DNA of 64,000 nt. Source: Streptomyces beijiangensis. GTDB lineage: Bacteria > Actinomycetota > Actinomycetes > Streptomycetales > Streptomycetaceae. How positions within the stretch are numbered: the first letter of the stretch is position 1; each line of letters begins with the position of its first letter. The stretch covers positions 108,286-172,285 of the forward strand of contig NZ_JAFLRJ010000036.1 in NCBI RefSeq assembly GCF_017315755.1, given 5' to 3'. A program made the position numbers and the translations under genes. The notes under the pieces were generated by a model. It had not been told where the DNA came from, searched no databases, and was given only the letters and a program-made list of their open reading frames with translations. Positions 45,562 through 54,550 of the stretch are shown piece by piece.

Positions 45562-46722
45562 ATGGCCAAGAACAGCACCTCATCGACCACCGTCCCCGAC
45601 ACCGCGTGGCTGGGGCGCGGGCGCCATTTCGGGCCCGAGCCCGAGCAGGACGTCAGACGTAATCTGATCGCCCTCAAGGCGGCCGGGGTGCTCGACGACT
45701 TCCTGGATCTCGACCCCGTCGAGGCGGCCCGCTCCACCGTCCTGCACCCCCTGGACGAGTCCGCCGACCCCGGTCCGGCGGCCCGCCGTGTCTTCGAGGC
45801 CCGCTGGCGGGTGGGCGGCGACATCACGGTGCGCGCACAGCTCACCACGTACGACCCCGAGAGTCGCCGCAAGGAAGGCGAGGGCGTCGCCTGGATCCTG
45901 GCGGCCGAGGCGGTACGGACGTGGGACGCGCACTGGCCCTCGCCCGCCACCATGTTCTGGCCGGACAGCGACCGGGTCGCCTGGGACCACGACACGGTGC
46001 CCGACGTCCGTCTGCGGACGACGAACCACCTGCCGAAGGACGACGACGAGCTGCGCCGCCGGCTGCGGGACTGCGCCCGGCAGAGCTGGTGCATCCATGT
46101 CGTCGTGCACGAGGCGATGACGCCGGACGCGAGGGGCCAGAAGCCGATCTCGGCGTTTCTGCCGCCGAGTCTGCGGCACCGGGTGGTCGAGCACCGGGGC
46201 ACGCCGGAGCAGGCGCAGATCGCCGATTTCGCTTTGAAGAAGGAGCTGAGCGTACGGCTGCCGCGCGGCGGTGCCGTCGTCCTGCCCGCGTCACCGCAGG
46301 GCCCGGGTTACGAAGCGGATCGTTTCACCGTGCGCAGCGTCTTCCTGGACGGCTCGGAACCGGCCGAACTCATCGACAGGATCAAGGAGTTCGCGGCGCT
46401 GCCCCGGCCGCTGCCGGCCGACGCCGAGCGGGCCCTGACGCGGCTGCGCCAGGGCTGGCACCTGCTCACCCCGGACGAGGAGCTGGTCCACGCCCAGGGC
46501 ATGGTCGCCAAGTACGCCGAGGCGCTCGATGCCATGACGAACTCCCGTGACCGGTACCGCGAGGCGGCCGAGGCGGCGCACGCCGCGCTGGCCGAGGCGA
46601 CCGGCGGCAGTGGTCCGACGGGGCTGCCCCGGCCATCCGCACCGGGGCAGACCAGGGCGGACGGCTCGCCGCTGAACGCCCTCACGAAGGCGTTCGGCCG
46701 CTTCCGGGACCCGAACAAGTAG
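45562..46722 (+). CDS. Conserved hypothetical protein (386 aa)
   Basis: A soluble 386-residue protein with no recognised motif. The N-terminal 280 residues look globular (WPSPATMFWPDSDRVAW, LRDCARQSWCIHVVVHEAM). Residues about 285-350 are Ala/Glu/Arg-rich helices, possibly coiled coil (MVAKYAEALDAMTNSRDRYR, AAEAAHAALAEA). The tail is Gly/Pro-rich then NALTKAFGRFRDPNK. It stands alone between arsM and the convergent GH95 gene. Confidence 0.7.
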   Translation: MAKNSTSSTTVPDTAWLGRGRHFGPEPEQDVRRNLIALKAAGVLDDFLDLDPVEAARSTVLHPLDESADPGPAARRVFEARWRVGGDITVRAQLTTYDPESRRKEGEGVAWILAAEAVRTWDAHWPSPATMFWPDSDRVAWDHDTVPDVRLRTTNHLPKDDDELRRRLRDCARQSWCIHVVVHEAMTPDARGQKPISAFLPPSLRHRVVEHRGTPEQAQIADFALKKELSVRLPRGGAVVLPASPQGPGYEADRFTVRSVFLDGSEPAELIDRIKEFAALPRPLPADAERALTRLRQGWHLLTPDEELVHAQGMVAKYAEALDAMTNSRDRYREAAEAAHAALAEATGGSGPTGLPRPSAPGQTRADGSPLNALTKAFGRFRDPNK

Positions 46723-46746
46723 GGCGCGCCCAAGTAGGGCGCGCCC
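46717..46746 (+). repeat. 15-bp direct duplication at a stop codon
   Basis: AAGTAGGGCGCGCCC occurs twice back to back (46717-46731, 46732-46746). The first copy includes the last Lys codon and the TAG of the hypothetical gene. Each copy holds the palindrome GGGCGCGCCC. It lies between convergent genes and may act as a terminator. Confidence 0.7.
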
Positions 46747-46764
46747 GGCGAGCCGTCCCGGCCG

Positions 46765-49700
46765 TCAGGACTTGGCCGGCTTCACCTTCCTGTCGGCACC
46801 GTTCACTCGTACGGTGACCTTCTTCCGCGTCTTCACCCGGTCGGCCACGATCGAGTACGACGTGACCTTCCCGTCCCGCCACGCGCAGTTGACCTCGTAA
46901 CCGCCACGCGCGCGCAGCCCGGTGAAGGACCCCTCGGCCTTCCAGCCGTCCGGCAGGGCGGGCAGCAGCTGGATGACGCCGTTGTGGCTCTGCAGGAGCA
47001 TCTCCGCCACCGCGCCCGAGATGCCGAAGTTGCCGTCCATCTGGAAGGGCGGGTGGTTGCAGAACAGGTTGGGCAGCGTGTTGTACGTCAGCAGCCCGCG
47101 CAGCATGATCTGGGCGCGATGCCCGTCACCGAGACGTGCGAAGAGTGCCGCCCGCCAGGGCCAGGTCCACGAGCGGCGGCTGTCGCCCGAGACCGTCGCG
47201 GCCGTGAAGGGGACACCTTCCTTCTCGCCGCAACGGGCCTTGAGCGAGACGAGGGCCGCAGCCGCGAAGTCCGGCTTCTGCGGGGTGATCTGCCGGCCCG
47301 GATAGACCGCGAAGAGGTGCGAGGTGTGACGGTGGATGTCGGCGGGGTCGTCGATATCCTCCTGCCACTCCTGCAGCTGACCCCACTTGCCGATCCTGTT
47401 CGGCGCCAGCCGCGCCTGCATGTCGGTGACCTTGGCGCGATATGCGGGATCCGTGCCGAGCGCCGCCTCGCAGTCGAGGTAGTTCTGGAACAGGTCCCAG
47501 ATGATCTGCTGGTCGTACATGACGCCGTCCTCGCGCGGCCCGTGCTCCGGCGACCAGCCGTCGGGCGAGACCAGTAGTCCGTCAGCGCGCTCCTTGAGCT
47601 GGTCCTCCCAGAACTCGCAGATCTCCTTGATCATCGGGTAGGCGACGGAACGGAGATACGTCATGTCCTGGGTGAACGCCCAGTGCTCGTACAGGTGTTG
47701 CGCGTACCAGGCGCTCGCGACGGTGTTCCATTCCCATGCGTTCCCGCCGAAGACGCTCTGGCTGGTGCGGGCGGTCCAGCCGCGCGTGTCCTGGCCGAAG
47801 GCGTTGCGGGTCGCCACGCGGCTGGGCACCGCCACCTGCCGGATGAACCCGACGAGTGCCTCATGGCACTCCGACAGATTCGTCGTCTCGGCCCCCCAGT
47901 AGTTCATCTGGACATTGATGTTGGTGTGGTAGTCGGAGGCCCACGCCGGTTGGTTGCTGTCGTTCCAGAGGCCCTGGAGGTTGGCGGGCAGGCCGTTCGG
48001 GCGGGAGCAGCTGGCCAGCAGGTACCGGCTGAAGTCGAACATCGTCTGTTCGAGGGTCGGGTCCTGCCCGCCCGCCGCGTAACGCGCCAGCCGGGCATCG
48101 GTCGGCAGGGCGACGACGGCGTCGGAGGACGTGCCCCAGGCGACGGCGACGCGGTTCATCACGGCACGCATCTCGGCGGTGTGCTCGTCGCGCAGGGAGC
48201 CGTAGGTGCGGGCGGCCGCCGCGGCGAGCGACTTGGCGACGAGCGGTTGCGGATCGGCCCCGCGCCATCCGGCGGCGGCGTCCAGCTTGTAGTCCGTACG
48301 GGCGTCGAGGAGCAGCGTCAGAGTCGTGCAGCCGCTGAAGCGGAGCACGGACCCGTCGGTCCGGAAGTCGCCGTCCGTGTGCACGGCCTGGACGGTGCAC
48401 GCGTGCTTCAGGCCGTTGCCCATCACACCGTGGAAGGAGATCCGCCGGGCGCCGGCGTCGGCGGTCGTCGGGGACTCCGCCTGTCCGGACGTCAGGGAGA
48501 TCGCTCCGGAGAGGCCGTGGGCGGTGTCCGATGTGTACCGGAGAACCATGACGTCGGCGGACCGGCCGGCGAAGGCCTCCCGCACGACGTGCCGGCCCGG
48601 CGCGCCGAAACGGGTGACGTGCACGCCTTCGACGAAGTCGAGGGTGCGCTGGTAGTCGACGACCGCGCGCTGTGCGCGTGTGTCGAAGTCCTTGCCCTGG
48701 AGGGCGATCTCCGCGATCTGGAAGCCTGCCGAGGGCGCTCCCGGGGTCAGGGAGAGCCGGTAGGCGCGGTAGGCCGCGCTGTTGGTGAGCTGAAAGGTAC
48801 GGGTCTCGCCGCGGCCCGCGAAGGGCGCCCCGGGGCTCTGCGTGTCGAGGGTCACCCAGGCGCTGCCGTCCTGCGACGCCTCGAGGACCCAGCTCCGTGG
48901 GTCGTCCTGCGGACGGTCCGGGGCTGCCGTCAGCGTGTACGAGGTGACGGCGGCCTGGCGGGGGAGATCGGACTGCCATACGACCTTCGCCGCGCCGGCG
49001 CCGACCCGCCAGACCGTGGCCGGATCACGGTCCACCGAGCTCGATATGTCCGTGGCCCGGGACCCGGTCCCGGCACCCGACCCCTCGGAGTGCCCGCTCG
49101 GCGACGACAGGTACATCGAACCGCGCCCGCCCAGGTCGACACCGGACAGACCGATCTCGCCCACCTGGAAGTGGCTGACACCCGCTTTCGGGACGAAGTC
49201 GAACCGGAACCAGCGGTAGGCCGCGGTGCCGGCGCAGGTGAATTCCTTCGTCTGGAGGCGGCTCTCGAACGGCGTCGCCAGGGAGCGGCTGTCCAGCGTG
49301 GTCCACGTGGTGCCGTCGGTGGAGCCGGAGAGTGTCCACTGCTGTGGGTCGCGGTCCGGCACGTCGTTGGCGCTCGTCAGCCGGTAGGTCCCGACCGCGA
49401 CGGGGTCGGGCAGCTCGACCTGCCACTGCACCTTCGAACCGGGGCCCACGATGCACCACTTGGTGCCGGGGTCGCCGTCGCACGTCTTGTCGACGCCCTC
49501 GGACGCGGAGGTGGCGTACGGTCCCCCCGGAGCGGTGACCTTCGGGCGGGCGGCGAAGGTGACGACGAGGTCGCCGAAGGTCCCGTACGCCCCGAAGCCG
49601 GTCATGCTGGTGTCGAAATCGCCGTCCGGCTTGCCCGCGAGGGCGTTGTCGTAGTTGTTGACGCCGCCCCACAGGCTCTGTTCGTTGAACTGGATGCGCT

Positions 49701-49983
49701 CCTCGTCAGGGTCGGCGAAGAGCATGGCGCCGAGTCTGCCGTTGCCGATCGGCAGGGCCTGCGACTGCCAGTCCACGGCAGGGACGGGGTACTTGAGCGC
49801 CTTGCGGGACAACTTCGGCCACTGGACGGCCGTCGGCGCGGCAGCCGCGGCGACGGCCTGTCCCACACCGGCCCCGCCGGCCACCTGAGTGAGCAGCGGT
49901 GCCATGGCGAGTGCACCGCTGAACTTGAGGACGCTCCGGCGCTGCGGTGCGGAATCCTGGGGCACGTTGAGACCTCTCGACAT
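46765..49983 (-). CDS. GH95 alpha-L-fucosidase/galactosidase with inserted F5/8 C-type domains
   Basis: 1072 residues from [20 protein letters not shown], a Tat-like signal (RRSVLKFSG). The GH95 N-domain begins [20 protein letters not shown]. Two discoidin-like (F5/8 type C) units follow inside it, each opening with an SxxVDxDPxT-W pattern ([22 protein letters not shown]). The catalytic part has the family residues: [14 protein letters not shown] (acid), [16 protein letters not shown] (the two Asn) and [20 protein letters not shown] (Asp). It hydrolyses terminal fucosyl or related sugars outside the cell. No strong ribosome site is seen before this ATG. Confidence 0.88.
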   Translation of the reverse strand: MSRGLNVPQDSAPQRRSVLKFSGALAMAPLLTQVAGGAGVGQAVAAAAAPTAVQWPKLSRKALKYPVPAVDWQSQALPIGNGRLGAMLFADPDEERIQFNEQSLWGGVNNYDNALAGKPDGDFDTSMTGFGAYGTFGDLVVTFAARPKVTAPGGPYATSASEGVDKTCDGDPGTKWCIVGPGSKVQWQVELPDPVAVGTYRLTSANDVPDRDPQQWTLSGSTDGTTWTTLDSRSLATPFESRLQTKEFTCAGTAAYRWFRFDFVPKAGVSHFQVGEIGLSGVDLGGRGSMYLSSPSGHSEGSGAGTGSRATDISSSVDRDPATVWRVGAGAAKVVWQSDLPRQAAVTSYTLTAAPDRPQDDPRSWVLEASQDGSAWVTLDTQSPGAPFAGRGETRTFQLTNSAAYRAYRLSLTPGAPSAGFQIAEIALQGKDFDTRAQRAVVDYQRTLDFVEGVHVTRFGAPGRHVVREAFAGRSADVMVLRYTSDTAHGLSGAISLTSGQAESPTTADAGARRISFHGVMGNGLKHACTVQAVHTDGDFRTDGSVLRFSGCTTLTLLLDARTDYKLDAAAGWRGADPQPLVAKSLAAAAARTYGSLRDEHTAEMRAVMNRVAVAWGTSSDAVVALPTDARLARYAAGGQDPTLEQTMFDFSRYLLASCSRPNGLPANLQGLWNDSNQPAWASDYHTNINVQMNYWGAETTNLSECHEALVGFIRQVAVPSRVATRNAFGQDTRGWTARTSQSVFGGNAWEWNTVASAWYAQHLYEHWAFTQDMTYLRSVAYPMIKEICEFWEDQLKERADGLLVSPDGWSPEHGPREDGVMYDQQIIWDLFQNYLDCEAALGTDPAYRAKVTDMQARLAPNRIGKWGQLQEWQEDIDDPADIHRHTSHLFAVYPGRQITPQKPDFAAAALVSLKARCGEKEGVPFTAATVSGDSRRSWTWPWRAALFARLGDGHRAQIMLRGLLTYNTLPNLFCNHPPFQMDGNFGISGAVAEMLLQSHNGVIQLLPALPDGWKAEGSFTGLRARGGYEVNCAWRDGKVTSYSIVADRVKTRKKVTVRVNGADRKVKPAKS

Positions 49984-50316
49984 ATTGGTCGGTGCTTTTG
50001 TGCGGAATGGCAACGACCGCATCGCCATTCGCGAAGATTTCGCCATCTTTTCGGTGGAGAGATCGGGTGTCTAGAGGTGTGCAGTGCTGTCTCAACTGGC
50101 TTTGCACGGAGCCTGCCTCGCGCGCGGGGGTCCCGGCCGATGCCGGCCATCGAAGATCGCCCTGGTGGAGGGCGCGGACGGGTGCGCGCGGGGCACTGTG
50201 TAGCGTCGGCGGTCTCCCGGGTTCTGCCCCGGGACGCAGTCACACGCACCGTCCGTCACGTCGGCACTCGCCCGTTCCGCGATTCCGCGCCTTCTGTCCA
50301 TCCCTTGGAGTGCACG

Positions 50317-51594
50317 TTGAGGACGACGTTCCGTTCTCGTATGACCGCCCGGATCGGGCGCGCCTATCTGTCCAGGCTCCAGCAGCGCGGACTCGGCCCC
50401 TCCACCATCAGACTGCTGCCCGCGGATCTGCTGATGCTGATGCGCCGGGACGGGATGGACCCCGTGGACAGACTGGCCAGGGTGCGGGCGAACGCGCCGG
50501 TGTCCAAGGTCTCGCTGCCGTTCGGCATGGACGCCTGGGTCGTCACGGGCTACGAGGAGTCGAGAGCGGTCCTCGGCGCGGCGGACGCCTTCAGCACCGA
50601 CTTCGCCCACCTCGCCGCGAACGCCGGGGTGACTGCGGAACAGGCCCCGGGAGGGCTGGGCTTCAGCGATCCTCCCGTACACACCAGGCTCCGGCGCATC
50701 CTCACCCCCGAGTTCACGATGCGAAGGCTGCGGCGCCTGGCGCCCAGGATCGAGGCCATCGTGGAGGAGCGCCTCGACGCGATGGACGCCCGGCAGGGCC
50801 CCGTCGACCTGGTGCAGGAGTTCGCGCTGCCGATCCCCTCCCTGACGATCTGCGAACTGCTCGGCGTGCCCTACGAGGACCGCCACGACTTCCAGCAGCT
50901 GGCCATGGACCGCTTCGACCTCGCCGCCGGATCGACCGCACCCTTCGGCGCGATGTCGGCCTCGCTCGCCTACTTCCGGGACGTCGTCAAGAAGCAGCGT
51001 GCGGAGCCGGGAGACGGCCTGCTCGGCATGATCGTGCGCGAGCACGGCGACAGCGTCGGCGACGAGGAACTCGCCGGTCTCGCCGACGGGGTGCTCACCG
51101 GCGGATTCGAGACGACCGCCAGCACTCTCGCGCTGGGCTCGCTCGTACTGCTGCGGGACCAGGACCTCTTCGGGCGAATACGGACCGAAGAGGCGATGAC
51201 CGCCCCCTTTGTCGAAGAAGTACTGCGCTACCTCACCGCGGTGCAGATCGCCTTCCCCCGGTTCGCCCGCCAGGACATCGAGATAGCCGGGCAGGTCATC
51301 CCCCAGGGGGACATGGTCCTGTGCTCCCTGAGCGGCGCCAACCGCGACCCCTCGTACACCGCGGACGGCGGCCGCTTCGACCCGCACCGCGACACCACCG
51401 GGCATCTCGCCTTCGGTTACGGAATCCACCGCTGCATCGGCGCCGAACTGGCGCGCATGGAACTACGGTCCGCCTATCCGGCCCTGGTGCGCAGGTTCCC
51501 GCAGCTGCGTCTCGCCGTCCCGCCCCAGGACCTGGCCTTCCGCAAACTGTCGATCGTGTACGGCATCGAGTCGCTTCCGGTGCACCTGCGCTGA
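50317..51594 (+). CDS. Cytochrome P450 (CYP105/107-like class I)
   Basis: 425 residues from TTG at 50317, chosen because GGAG lies 6 nt upstream; ATG at 50341 has no ribosome site. Motifs are canonical: I-helix ADGVLTGGFETTASTLALG with the acid-alcohol pair, ExxR in EEVLRYL, the meander NRDPSYTADGGRFDPHR and the heme loop LAFGYGIHRCIGAELARMEL. It needs ferredoxin partners, not seen nearby. It is divergent from the GH95 gene and convergent with a TetR gene. Confidence 0.9.
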   Translation: MRTTFRSRMTARIGRAYLSRLQQRGLGPSTIRLLPADLLMLMRRDGMDPVDRLARVRANAPVSKVSLPFGMDAWVVTGYEESRAVLGAADAFSTDFAHLAANAGVTAEQAPGGLGFSDPPVHTRLRRILTPEFTMRRLRRLAPRIEAIVEERLDAMDARQGPVDLVQEFALPIPSLTICELLGVPYEDRHDFQQLAMDRFDLAAGSTAPFGAMSASLAYFRDVVKKQRAEPGDGLLGMIVREHGDSVGDEELAGLADGVLTGGFETTASTLALGSLVLLRDQDLFGRIRTEEAMTAPFVEEVLRYLTAVQIAFPRFARQDIEIAGQVIPQGDMVLCSLSGANRDPSYTADGGRFDPHRDTTGHLAFGYGIHRCIGAELARMELRSAYPALVRRFPQLRLAVPPQDLAFRKLSIVYGIESLPVHLR

Positions 51595-51630
51595 GTCCGG
51601 CAGACCTGCCACGGGGATTCCCCGCGGAGG

Positions 51631-52224
51631 CTACGGCCGTAGGGCGGTCGCGAGGACGGAGACCAGTTGCCCGGCCCGCTCCCGTGCGTCCTGCTTGTCG
51701 TGCCCGCTGGTCATCAGCAGGTGGTGGACCGTCCCGACCAGGGCCAGTGCGACGGCTCCCGTCTCGGCATGTTCCGCGACCCGTCCGCCCTGTCGTTCCG
51801 CGTCCAGGTACCCGGTGATCGCCTCCTGGATCGAGGCGAAGCCCGGCGCACCGCCCTCCAGCGCCTCATGGACGCGCAGGGACGCCCCGGGGCGGGTGAG
51901 CGCGAGCCCGGCGACCGTGGGGCCGGCCGACGACAGCAGGGTGAGGGCGACCGCGAGGAGATTCTCCGCCACGGTGTCGTGCCCGACCCGCCCGTGGAGC
52001 TCTTCGGCATGGAGCGCCGCGCGGGCGAACCGGTCGAGGACCAGCTCGGCCACGAATTCGTCCAGCCCGGCGAAGTGCGCGTGCAGAAGGCCCTTGGCAC
52101 AGCCCGCCTCGCCGGTGATCGCCCTGCTCGTCAGGGCTCCCGGCCCCTCGCGCTCCAGTACCCGCTCCGCAGCGCTGAACAGCAGCTCACGGACGTCTGG
52201 AGTCGCTACCCCGCGCGGTGACAT
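51631..52224 (-). CDS. TetR-family regulator of the 52-kb methyltransferase
   Basis: 197 residues from MSPRGVATPDVRELLFSAAE. The HTH includes ALTSRAITGEAGCAKGLLHA, ending HFAGLDEF. The rest is helical. It is divergent from a methyltransferase gene, and the 102-bp gap contains two similar palindromes near both starts, so it very likely represses both genes. Confidence 0.85.
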   Translation of the reverse strand: MSPRGVATPDVRELLFSAAERVLEREGPGALTSRAITGEAGCAKGLLHAHFAGLDEFVAELVLDRFARAALHAEELHGRVGHDTVAENLLAVALTLLSSAGPTVAGLALTRPGASLRVHEALEGGAPGFASIQEAITGYLDAERQGGRVAEHAETGAVALALVGTVHHLLMTSGHDKQDARERAGQLVSVLATALRP

Positions 52225-52251
52225 AGGCCCTCTCTCCGTAACGGCATTGCC

Positions 52252-52296
52252 AGTATGGGCGTCCGCCCATACTGTTGATGGGCAGGCGCCCATACT
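52252..52296. promoter_or_regulatory. Two TetR operator palindromes
   Basis: Site 1, 52252-52273: AGTATGGGCG TC CGCCCATACT, a perfect 10+2+10 repeat. Site 2, 52278-52296: ATGGGC AGGC GCCCAT followed by ACT. The centres are 23 bp apart, close to two helical turns, which favours binding of two dimers on one face. Confidence 0.75.
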
Positions 52297-52326
52297 AATG
52301 CCGCGCCGATACACCAGGGAGCACCC

Positions 52327-53172
52327 ATGCGACGCATCGCCAACTCAGAGCAGGAGCAGGCGTGGAACGGTTACGAGGGCACGTACTGGGCCACGCACCA
52401 GGACCGCTGGGACAGCGTCAACGCCGGTTTCAATGCCCCGCTGTTCGCCGCTGCCTCGATCGCCGAAGGGGACCGCGTCCTGGACATCGGCTGCGGGGCC
52501 GGGTTCACGACGCGCCTCGCCGCACGGACGGCGCATGCCGGGCAGGCGCGGGGACTTGACCTGTCGGCACCGATGCTCGCCCGTGCTCGGGAGTCGGCGC
52601 AGCGGGAGGGGCTCGACAACGTGGCGTTCGAGCAGGCGGATGCCCAGGTCCATCCGTTCGAGCCCGGTGCCTTCGACGTGGCCATCAGCCGCTACGGAGT
52701 GATGTTCTTCGCCGACCCTGTTGCCGCGTTCACGAATATCGCGGGTGCGCTGCGCGCCGAAGGGCGACTGGCGTTCGTCTGCGGTGCCGGCCCCGAGCGC
52801 AATGAGTGGCTGACGGCGATGGCATCGCTGCGCGCGCATCTGCCGATGGGGGACCTCGGCACGCCGGGCGGACCCGGCATGTTCTCCCTCAGCGATCCGG
52901 AACGCGTCCGGGCGGTCCTGGCGGCGGCTGGATTCGTACACATCACCGTGGAGCGTGCGGAGACGCGCGGCGTCTGGGGTCCGCATGCCGAAGCGACGGC
53001 CGACTTCCTGCTGGACTCCGGTCCCGGACGCCATTTGACCCAGCAGGTCGAAGCGGAGGTACGGGAACGGGCCCGCCAGGCCCTCGTGGACGCGCTCCGT
53101 CCGTACGAGGACCATGACGCGGTCCGGTTGCGCAGTTCCGCCTGGCTGGTCACCGCCCGGCGCGACAGCTAG
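52327..53172 (+). CDS. Class I SAM-dependent methyltransferase
   Basis: 281 residues. SAM motif I is RVLDIGCGAGFTTRLAART, then ARGLDLSAPMLARARESA and FEQADAQVHPFEPGAFDVAI. The sequence resembles UbiE/COQ5-like enzymes for small molecules. It is divergently paired with a TetR gene across two operators. Its TAG overlaps the stop of the convergent P450 gene inside CTAG, so it adjoins the P450/peptide operon; whether it acts on that product is open. Confidence 0.87.
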   Translation: MRRIANSEQEQAWNGYEGTYWATHQDRWDSVNAGFNAPLFAAASIAEGDRVLDIGCGAGFTTRLAARTAHAGQARGLDLSAPMLARARESAQREGLDNVAFEQADAQVHPFEPGAFDVAISRYGVMFFADPVAAFTNIAGALRAEGRLAFVCGAGPERNEWLTAMASLRAHLPMGDLGTPGGPGMFSLSDPERVRAVLAAAGFVHITVERAETRGVWGPHAEATADFLLDSGPGRHLTQQVEAEVRERARQALVDALRPYEDHDAVRLRSSAWLVTARRDS

Positions 53173-54392
53173 CGCACGGCGAGGCTGCCGCGGAAGTTCT
53201 CCGGCACCGGTGCGAAGCGGAGGGCCATCGTGAGTTTTTCCGGCCGGTCGACGGTCAGGCGGTAGCGGGTGCACAGCAGATGGCACAGGGCCATCAGCTG
53301 GACGGTGCCGATGTTCGCGCCGACGCACTTCTTGGGTGCCCAGCCGAACGGCACGTAGCAGGTGCGGTCCGCAGGGCCGTGCGGTGCACCGGGCAGGAAG
53401 CGGTCCGGGTCGAACACGTCGGGCTGCTTCCAGACGCGTTCGTCGCGGTGGATCAGGTGCGGGCTCAGCAGGTACCACTGGCCGGGATCCAGCCGCGTAC
53501 CGCCCAGGTCGAAACCGAACTTGGACCGCCGTACCAGCAGCAGCGGAGGGCTCCAGAGGCGCAGCACCTCCTTGACGAACCGGTGGGTCACCGGGGCCGC
53601 GCTCGTCGGTGACGTACGGAACTCCACCGGGTCCACGGCGCACAGTTCGTCGGCGAGCTGCTTCTGCCACTCGGGGTGGCGGGCGAACTCGTACAGCAGA
53701 CTCGCGGCGGCGGTGCCGGGCGGGCCGCCGATGGCGGTGAGGACGGCGGTCACCACGTCCAGCGCGCGGTCCATGCCGAGTTGGGGCAGCAGGTCGACGA
53801 ACGGGTCGGCGAGGTCCAGCTCGCGGGTCCGCTTCCCGCGGGCGCGCTGGCGCAGGACACGGCGGACGACGAGCCCGGAGCGCAACTGGACCGCGATGAA
53901 GCGGAGGTGGTACCAGGTGCTGCCCGGGTCGGGAGATATCAGGCGCAGAAGTTTCATCTCCAGGTCCCGGCGGACCAGGTCCTCCTCCCCGGCGGTGAGG
54001 CCCGACAGGGCGACGGGCAGCATGGACCGCAGGGCCACGTCCTGGGTGAGCATGACCAGGTCCACATCGTCGCCGAGCCGCGCGTCGATGATCCGTTCCA
54101 TGCGCTCGATGAGGCGGCCGTGATGCTCCGCCGTGGCGAGCGTGTGCAGTTGGGTGAGCCAGGCGGAGCGGATCTGGCTCCAGCGCACCTCGGCGCTCGG
54201 GCGCCGGCGCACCATGTCGATCAGACGGTCGTGCATGACGAACCGGTGCCAGTTCTTGGCGCTGACCCGGCGCGCCGCCTCCGGTTCGAACACACCGAGG
54301 CGCGTGTCGTCGACCCAGAAGATGCCGTCCTCTTTCGCGCTGCGCATCCGCATGAAGCGCAGGAAGTCCTCGGGGTGCTGCGGGGTGGTCAT
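53169..54392 (-). CDS. Cytochrome P450 of the peptide operon (P450-B)
   Basis: 407 residues from MTTPQHPEDFLRFMRMRS, with GAGGGG upstream. It is a divergent P450: ExxR in KEVLRLW, meander DVFDPDRFLPG, and heme loop YVPFGWAPKKCVGANIG, with Ala in place of the usual second Gly and Lys in place of Arg/His. The I-helix reads TAIGGPPGTAAAS, lacking the acid-Thr pair used for oxygen activation. Such loss is seen in P450s that couple aromatic rings. It lies downstream of a hairpin and a 28-codon aromatic peptide gene in the same operon. Confidence 0.85.
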   Translation of the reverse strand: MTTPQHPEDFLRFMRMRSAKEDGIFWVDDTRLGVFEPEAARRVSAKNWHRFVMHDRLIDMVRRRPSAEVRWSQIRSAWLTQLHTLATAEHHGRLIERMERIIDARLGDDVDLVMLTQDVALRSMLPVALSGLTAGEEDLVRRDLEMKLLRLISPDPGSTWYHLRFIAVQLRSGLVVRRVLRQRARGKRTRELDLADPFVDLLPQLGMDRALDVVTAVLTAIGGPPGTAAASLLYEFARHPEWQKQLADELCAVDPVEFRTSPTSAAPVTHRFVKEVLRLWSPPLLLVRRSKFGFDLGGTRLDPGQWYLLSPHLIHRDERVWKQPDVFDPDRFLPGAPHGPADRTCYVPFGWAPKKCVGANIGTVQLMALCHLLCTRYRLTVDRPEKLTMALRFAPVPENFRGSLAVR

Positions 54393-54417
54393 CGTGTGCG
54401 TTCCCCTCGTGGGGTGG

Positions 54418-54446
54418 CGGGGAGCCGACCGGTCGTCGGCTCCCCG
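54418..54446. terminator. Hairpin between the peptide gene and P450-B
   Basis: CGGGGAGCCGAC and GTCGGCTCCCCG form a perfect 12-bp stem with a 5-nt loop, 11 bp after the peptide stop. No T-run follows on the minus strand, so it may be a partial terminator or RNA stabiliser that favours the peptide over P450-B. Confidence 0.6.
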
Positions 54447-54457
54447 CGTCGGGCCGG

Positions 54458-54544
54458 TCAGATGTGGTGGTACAGGTACCAGAAGTATTCGTACTGGCCT
54501 CGGATGTTGAGGACCGACTTCGCCTTGAGATACAGCGCGCGCAT
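54458..54544 (-). CDS. 28-residue aromatic peptide, candidate RiPP precursor
   Basis: ATG at 54544, TGA at 54458. The N-terminal part MRALYLKAKSVLNIRGQ is basic; the C-terminal part YEYFWYLYHHI holds four Tyr, one Phe, one Trp and two His in 11 residues. Codons are G/C-rich at position three. It starts 6 nt after the P450-A stop, and its ribosome site GGAGGGGGG lies inside that gene, so translation is coupled. Size, charge split and P450 neighbours resemble precursors of P450-cross-linked peptides (biarylitide or tryptorubin/atropopeptide type). The class assignment is inference. Confidence 0.7.
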   Translation of the reverse strand: MRALYLKAKSVLNIRGQYEYFWYLYHHI

Positions 54545-54550
54545 GCGGGT

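Noticed and set aside
47683..50316. Very long plus-strand open frame overlapping the GH95 gene
   Set aside because: It is the antisense shadow of a minus-strand gene with clear GH95 motifs. Only its last part, from about 50317, is a real gene (P450).
52327..53172. Methyltransferase as a sure member of the peptide operon
   Set aside because: It is on the opposite strand with its own TetR control. Proximity alone does not show a shared pathway, so it was kept separate.
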